A DNA stretch of 64,000 nucleotides from Coptis chinensis (lineage: Eukaryota > Streptophyta > Magnoliopsida > Ranunculales > Ranunculaceae). The first letter of the stretch is position 1; every line of letters begins with the position of its first letter. Where the stretch lies: the NCBI GenBank assembly GCA_015680905.1, contig JADFTS010000040.1, positions 361,812 to 425,811 of the forward strand, written 5' to 3'. Both the position numbers and the translations under genes were made by a program. The notes below the pieces were generated by a model. The model saw only the letters and a list, made by a program, of their open reading frames with translations. It had not been told where the DNA came from and did not search any database. Below are positions 59,823 through 64,000 of the stretch, one piece after another.

Positions 59823-61570
59823 AAAATGGGAATATCCTTACACACTTAACTAGAAAAAAATCAACTGGACCGTACTTCTTATCTGCCATGTATGGTCTGG
59901 AATACCTATTTATGTGTTCTTATTATACTTCACTGTGCGACAATCTAGAATGAAAGGTGTTGAAATATGCATACCTGAGCATACAAATATAATCTCGTGT
60001 GATAAATGCCATTGAAATAAGTAGAATTTGTTGTATTGTTATTTTCGCTCATATGGTCATAATCATATGAAGTATGAACTATTGATTGAATTTGATAATT
60101 GATAGTGAAGTATTATGAATATTAGTGTTTACATCTCTCCTGCCTCTCACTCATGCAGATTGAGAACATGGATGCCTTATTTGAAGCACAGTTTTCCCAT
60201 TAGCCGATTCTGGTCGCTTTACTTAGCAAATGTGGAAAATGTACTGATACATGAAGTATATTTCCGTCCAGCCATCACGTCTGTATTGTGGCACTTGTGA
60301 GGAGGTTTACAATCTTCCTCAGAAGGGCACTATAAAGGTAATGCTGATTGATGAGTCCTATCCACCTTTGCTTTTTTTGTTTCTGGAAATTACTAAAATC
60401 ACCTAATGGTAGAAGAAAGAAATGTGCATGTTTGGCAACACTTTTGAACCATCTTGCATGCAAGAAAAAACATTATTCAGGGTTCTCTATCAGACTGTTA
60501 AGTTGATAGCCCACTTCTAGGATGACGCAATCTAAATTGCAGTCTTCTGATTTTTCTGAAGTTCTAGTCAATGGCTGATCATATGATTTAGTGCCATACT
60601 ATATTTTGTTTGAACGTTTTCATTTTCAGTATAATTTTATTATTGGCTTATTGCACATGGACATGGTTTATTATATGAATGATCTGCCTGAATTGATGAT
60701 GAACAATGTTGTCAGTTGTCACCTATCATTACATCGTTTATGTGTGGAAAATGAGGAGCTTGGATACTGGTAGAGAAAATATAGTTTTTGTTGCTACTTT
60801 TGAAACATTACACACTTCCATTTAGTCCATAATTCATGTTATTTTTTGTTCGTTGTTCGCTGCTTCTTTTTGTTTTTTGTTTTGATCTGTTTTGTTTGTT
60901 TGTTATCACATTCTTGATGAACTGATGATATACTTCTGCAGCTATACAAGGAACTTGTTTGTCCTCTTGACAACTTTGAGCTATTGATCTTCTCCATGGC
61001 TGGTCCAGAAGGCAAGTCATTCCCTCTCTGTCCTTACTGCTACAATAATCCTCCATTTGAAGGGATAGACATGCTTTTTAGCAACAGTAAGACTAGTAGT
61101 TCAGGCAAGGGAGCTGGAATGCCGTGCTTCATGTGCCCACATCCTACTTGTCAACACTCTGTAATAGCGCAAGGAGTTTGTGCCTGCCCCGAGTGTGATG
61201 GTACTCTTTGTCCTTGATCCAGTAAGTGGTCCTAAATGGCTTTTATTGCAACATGTGCAACTGCCTTGTCTTCCTCCCTCAGGGTGCTCATCGGATCTCA
61301 ACTACAAGAGATAGATGCGTGGAGTGTGACTCAACAATCTTGGAAGTGGATTTCAATAAGAAGACAACACCATTAAGTGATGGAGCCACTTTTGCATAGT
61401 GGGTGCATTCTCTGTGATGACCTACTGCATTCCCTTGTGGAAATGAAGCATGGCAAGTCATTCTATGTTTAATCCGGGGAAGAGGCAGAGGAAGAGGCAG
61501 AGGAAGAGGGAGAGGAAGGGGCAGAGGCGGGAAAAGGGAAGACCCAAAGATGAGCTTCAGAGATTTTTGA

Positions 61571-62429
61571 GTGAGCTACAGAGATTTGAGTATAATAGAG
61601 ATCAAGCCAATTGTATCAAAATAACAAAATTATAATAATGGCAACTGAAATAAGGGCCAGATGACAGCAAAATAAACATTTAAATATTTGCATAATTCCT
61701 TGCCGCCTTCTACCGGTAAAATTTGATTCATCAATATGATAGCAATATAGTATTACAAGTAACAGACCAACAAGGAGCTACACAATACCCAAGGAGATGC
61801 CTCTACCCGATTACAAGCCTTTTACAGTACAAGTGTATCCCCAATTCTCCATCACAAATAAAGTCTTGGTAGGTCGTACTTTGAAACATGGATTAGCGTC
61901 AAACTCTAAACAGATTGTTCATTCAGATGAAAAGATATTAGACATTCATGACATCAATACAAAAGAAAATTTATTTTATTGGATTGAAATGGATTAACCA
62001 AAATTTCAAGACAAACTTTTTAGTATTTTCTTTTTCAATCCTTTCTATAATAATTCATGATATCAATTTTGCATGGGATACCAAATGTGTGGTCTTCAGC
62101 GGTTTTGGACACATTTTGGTCATAAACGCTAAGGACGGAAGCTTTTCTCCGTGGCAATAGGCGCACCCATTATTCATATCCCATCCAGAGGGGTCATTTT
62201 TGATAGAAAGCAACTCGTTCAAAGAAACGCTGAATAAAACACGCAATTTAAAAATATCTCAATTATTAACCACGTTTGGGGGACCGCTGCTCTTCTTATC
62301 AAATTTGCTCTGTTTTTCTTCTTCGATAGCATAAGTGCATAACTAGTCAAGAAGCCCATCCTATTTTCCTACAACAGTAAAGAAGCCTATCCTATTTTCC
62401 TACAACAGTCCCTTGAACAGCTTCGCTTT
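61571..62429. other. Intergenic between TOP3B pseudogene and SCPL gene
   Basis: No gene is recognised. A pair of units of about 31 bp containing CCTATTTTCCTACAACAGT (62355-62409) lies just upstream of the SCPL start and probably belongs to its 5' leader. Confidence 0.5.
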
Positions 62430-64000
62430 ATGTTAGTTTCAATGCATTTTATTCTTCTACTTGTGCTGCTTCTACTGGAATGCTCTTTTTTTGAAGTGGT
62501 AGCACTCTCCCGCTCAAAAGTAAGAACTCTACCAGGTTATCAAGGTCTGCTCCCGTTCCAACTTGAAACCGGGTGAGTTCCTAATTACTTACTATCTCAT
62601 CTTTATGTCTTGTGCAAACAACATGATTACATAGCAAAAAATGCTAAAGCAAATGAAACACATGTTTAAATTATATGTGCACATTTTTAACTGGTGAAGT
62701 TATGTTCCAAATTCAGATACGTTAATGTAGATGAGTCAAAGGGTGTGGAACTATTCTATTACTTCGTCGAGTCAGAAAGGAACCCCAAAGAGGACCCTCT
62801 TATGCTTTGGCTCACTGGAGGCCCTGGTTGCTCTGCTTTCAGTGGACTTGTTTTGGAAATAGGTGATTCATGTTTTTTCATTAATCACATTTTATCAAAC
62901 CAGAATCGCCAGAATCGAAGGTGGTTTCTCTACAACAGATCTTCAATCTCGTTGCCTTGTGTTTCTAATGACTATTTAACCGTTGTAGCAATCAACAATT
63001 AAGTGTCAAAGCAAACACCCTATGAGTTTTAGAATACTTGAGCATTGGCAGATGTATTTGTAAAAGAGGTGGATACTACAGTCCCATAATCCTTTGGTTC
63101 CATGTAGGTCCATTAAGGATCAACGATGACTACAGTGGGAGCGGCTTGCCTTCATTTGTGTTAAATCCATACTCGTGGACAAAGGTATGATTGAATGAAG
63201 CATTTTAAGTCATTTCTCTTTGTCGCTAATATGGTTCTTGTAAAGCCATCTGTGAGGGTGATCACTTTTGAAGACTCTGCTATTTATATGGTGACAATGA
63301 ACTTCCAGGTTTCCAGCATTATCTTTCTAGATGCACCTGTTGGTAGTGGATTCTCGTGACTCGGTAGTTTGCTGGGATGGAACAGCAGTGACACAAAATC
63401 ATCTAGACAAACTTATATCTTCTTAAGAAAGGTGGGGAAGCCCTTCAGATACACTTAGCTCATGAAAACCACATAAATATATTCATCGCTTTAGAGTCTG
63501 TGAGAATGGACTGAAAAAGAAAAAGATAGAAGTCCGAAAAAAAAGAACTGTACAAATTGCAAAACACACAGTTCACATCGGCAGCACTATGCTCATATTA
63601 CAGGTCAATAGATTACTAGAGCCTTCTGAGCAGTTTTAAGTTTTAACAGGACATACCAAATGCCCTTCCTCAGTATGAGATAAGTTTTTACCGCACCTGC
63701 CTCATTGACACAATATTTTCACTTCATCATGCAAGACATCCATGATCTATCATAATTCATAACATCCTGTCCAAGTGTTTCATCTATGTAGATTTCAACT
63801 AATTGGAATGATCTTTGGCTAGTGGTTGGCTGATCACCCAGAGTTCAACAATAATCCATTTTACCTTGGCGGTGATTCTTATTGTGGCATTACTATTCCA
63901 ATCATTGCCAAGGAAATAGCAGATGGTGAGTTTTGTTTATTTGATCATCCAGCTTTAACTTTCAATTTTCTTTCCAGCTCAATTTAATGAAATTCACGTC
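62430..64000 (+). pseudogene. Serine carboxypeptidase-like protein, 5' part, in-frame stop; runs off the window
   Basis: Peptidase family S10 (SCPL), secreted or vacuolar; plant clade members are peptidases or acyltransferases. Exons: 62430-62572, 62717-62862, 63108-63184, 63309-63431 and 63823-63925, all with fitting splice phases. The N-terminus is a clear signal peptide (FILLLVLLLLECSFF). [29 protein letters not shown] and [11 protein letters not shown] are family hallmarks, and GGDSYCG holds the catalytic serine. In the fourth exon a TGA directly follows LDAPVGSGFS, where relatives continue with an aromatic residue. The frame past it is open and still recognisable (SSDTKSS, QTYIFLRK). Either the copy is dead, or the exon is spliced differently, or one base is wrong. 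The remaining exons with the other catalytic residues lie beyond the window. Confidence 0.8.

Larger units (their letters stand above)
51109..61570 (+). pseudogene. TOP3B: DNA topoisomerase 3-beta (type IA), unprocessed but frame-shifted
   Basis: Type IA topoisomerase that would relax or decatenate nucleic acids. Fifteen exons with canonical splice sites are recognisable: 51109-51132, 51233-51289, 51369-51472, 51583-51676, 51862-51961, 53680-53921, 54891-55052, 55131-55250, 56900-56979, 57833-58113, 58211-58377, 58604-58732, 58907-59117, 60159-60337 and 60942-61570. The Toprim part starts MAPPKVLMVAEKPS and has [29 protein letters not shown] and [11 protein letters not shown] follow. Where relatives have SYPRTEST around the catalytic tyrosine, this copy has SYPQTEST. 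Zinc-finger cysteines and a C-terminal Gly-Arg tract ending MSFRDF remain. Frame breaks occur at about 53735, 57880, 58255, 58348, 58908, three in 60200-60270 and several in 61205-61470. The lost arginine plus at least eight shifts make it non-functional unless shifts are assembly errors. Confidence 0.88.

Noticed and set aside
61440-61570. Gly-Arg simple repeat as a separate minisatellite or RNA-binding protein
   Set aside because: It is the C-terminal tail of TOP3B, ending MSFRDF, at the expected place after the zinc fingers.
63357-63359. TGA read as selenocysteine in the SCPL gene
   Set aside because: Land plants lack the selenocysteine insertion machinery; a pseudogene or splice difference is far more likely.

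Overview
This is nuclear DNA from a flowering plant, most likely a eudicot; the species cannot be read from the sequence. Genes have many short exons with GT..AG introns, and the gene products (RRP6-like 3, an ABC1 kinase, the Pol IV/V second subunit, topoisomerase 3-beta, a serine carboxypeptidase-like protein) are plant-type. Spacers are AT-rich. There is a Ty1/copia element with an initiator-Met primer site, several MITEs, and a degenerate block of the plant telomere word CCCTAAA. All main genes are on the + strand.

Layout. 1-2.9 kb: an AT-rich array with a 432-bp period, then an upstream segment that recurs at 15-17.1 kb. 3.06-9.34 kb: an 11-exon RRP6-like 3 exonuclease gene, open throughout but with its likely conserved tail out of frame. 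9.39-14.7 kb: a mosaic of fragments (ABC1K 3' end, MKK4/5 kinase piece, telomere-like block, a 747-bp Mutator-type MITE, a mitochondrial carrier exon). 15-17.1 kb: second copy of the AT-rich array and flank. 17.2-21.2 kb: a broken ABC1K copy. 21.7-25.3 kb: an open ABC1K gene with unusual catalytic motifs. 25.3-32.8 kb: no intact gene; more copies of the kinase block, one inside a 2-kb hAT-like insertion. 32.9-46.1 kb: an NRPD2/NRPE2-like pseudogene with a 5.06-kb copia element in its first coding exon. 46.9-47.3 kb: a minus-strand two-exon gene tail. 49.6-50.7 kb: a second carrier exon followed by the AT-rich repeat. 51.1-61.6 kb: a 15-exon topoisomerase 3-beta pseudogene with a hAT MITE and a TRIM-like element in introns. 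62.4 kb to the end: the 5' half of a serine carboxypeptidase-like gene with an in-frame stop.

The genes form no pathway. What unites the window is turnover: gene pieces are repeatedly copied, joined and interrupted, and the same joined modules recur (carrier exon plus AT-rich repeat; ABC1K exon plus kinase block). Only RRP6L3 and ABC1K read through without internal breaks, which argues that the many breaks elsewhere are mostly real, although single-base assembly errors cannot be excluded without reads. I found no clear new biological system. The best leads are the recurring chimeric modules, the hAT-like element carrying a kinase fragment, and the ABC1K copy with altered catalytic motifs.
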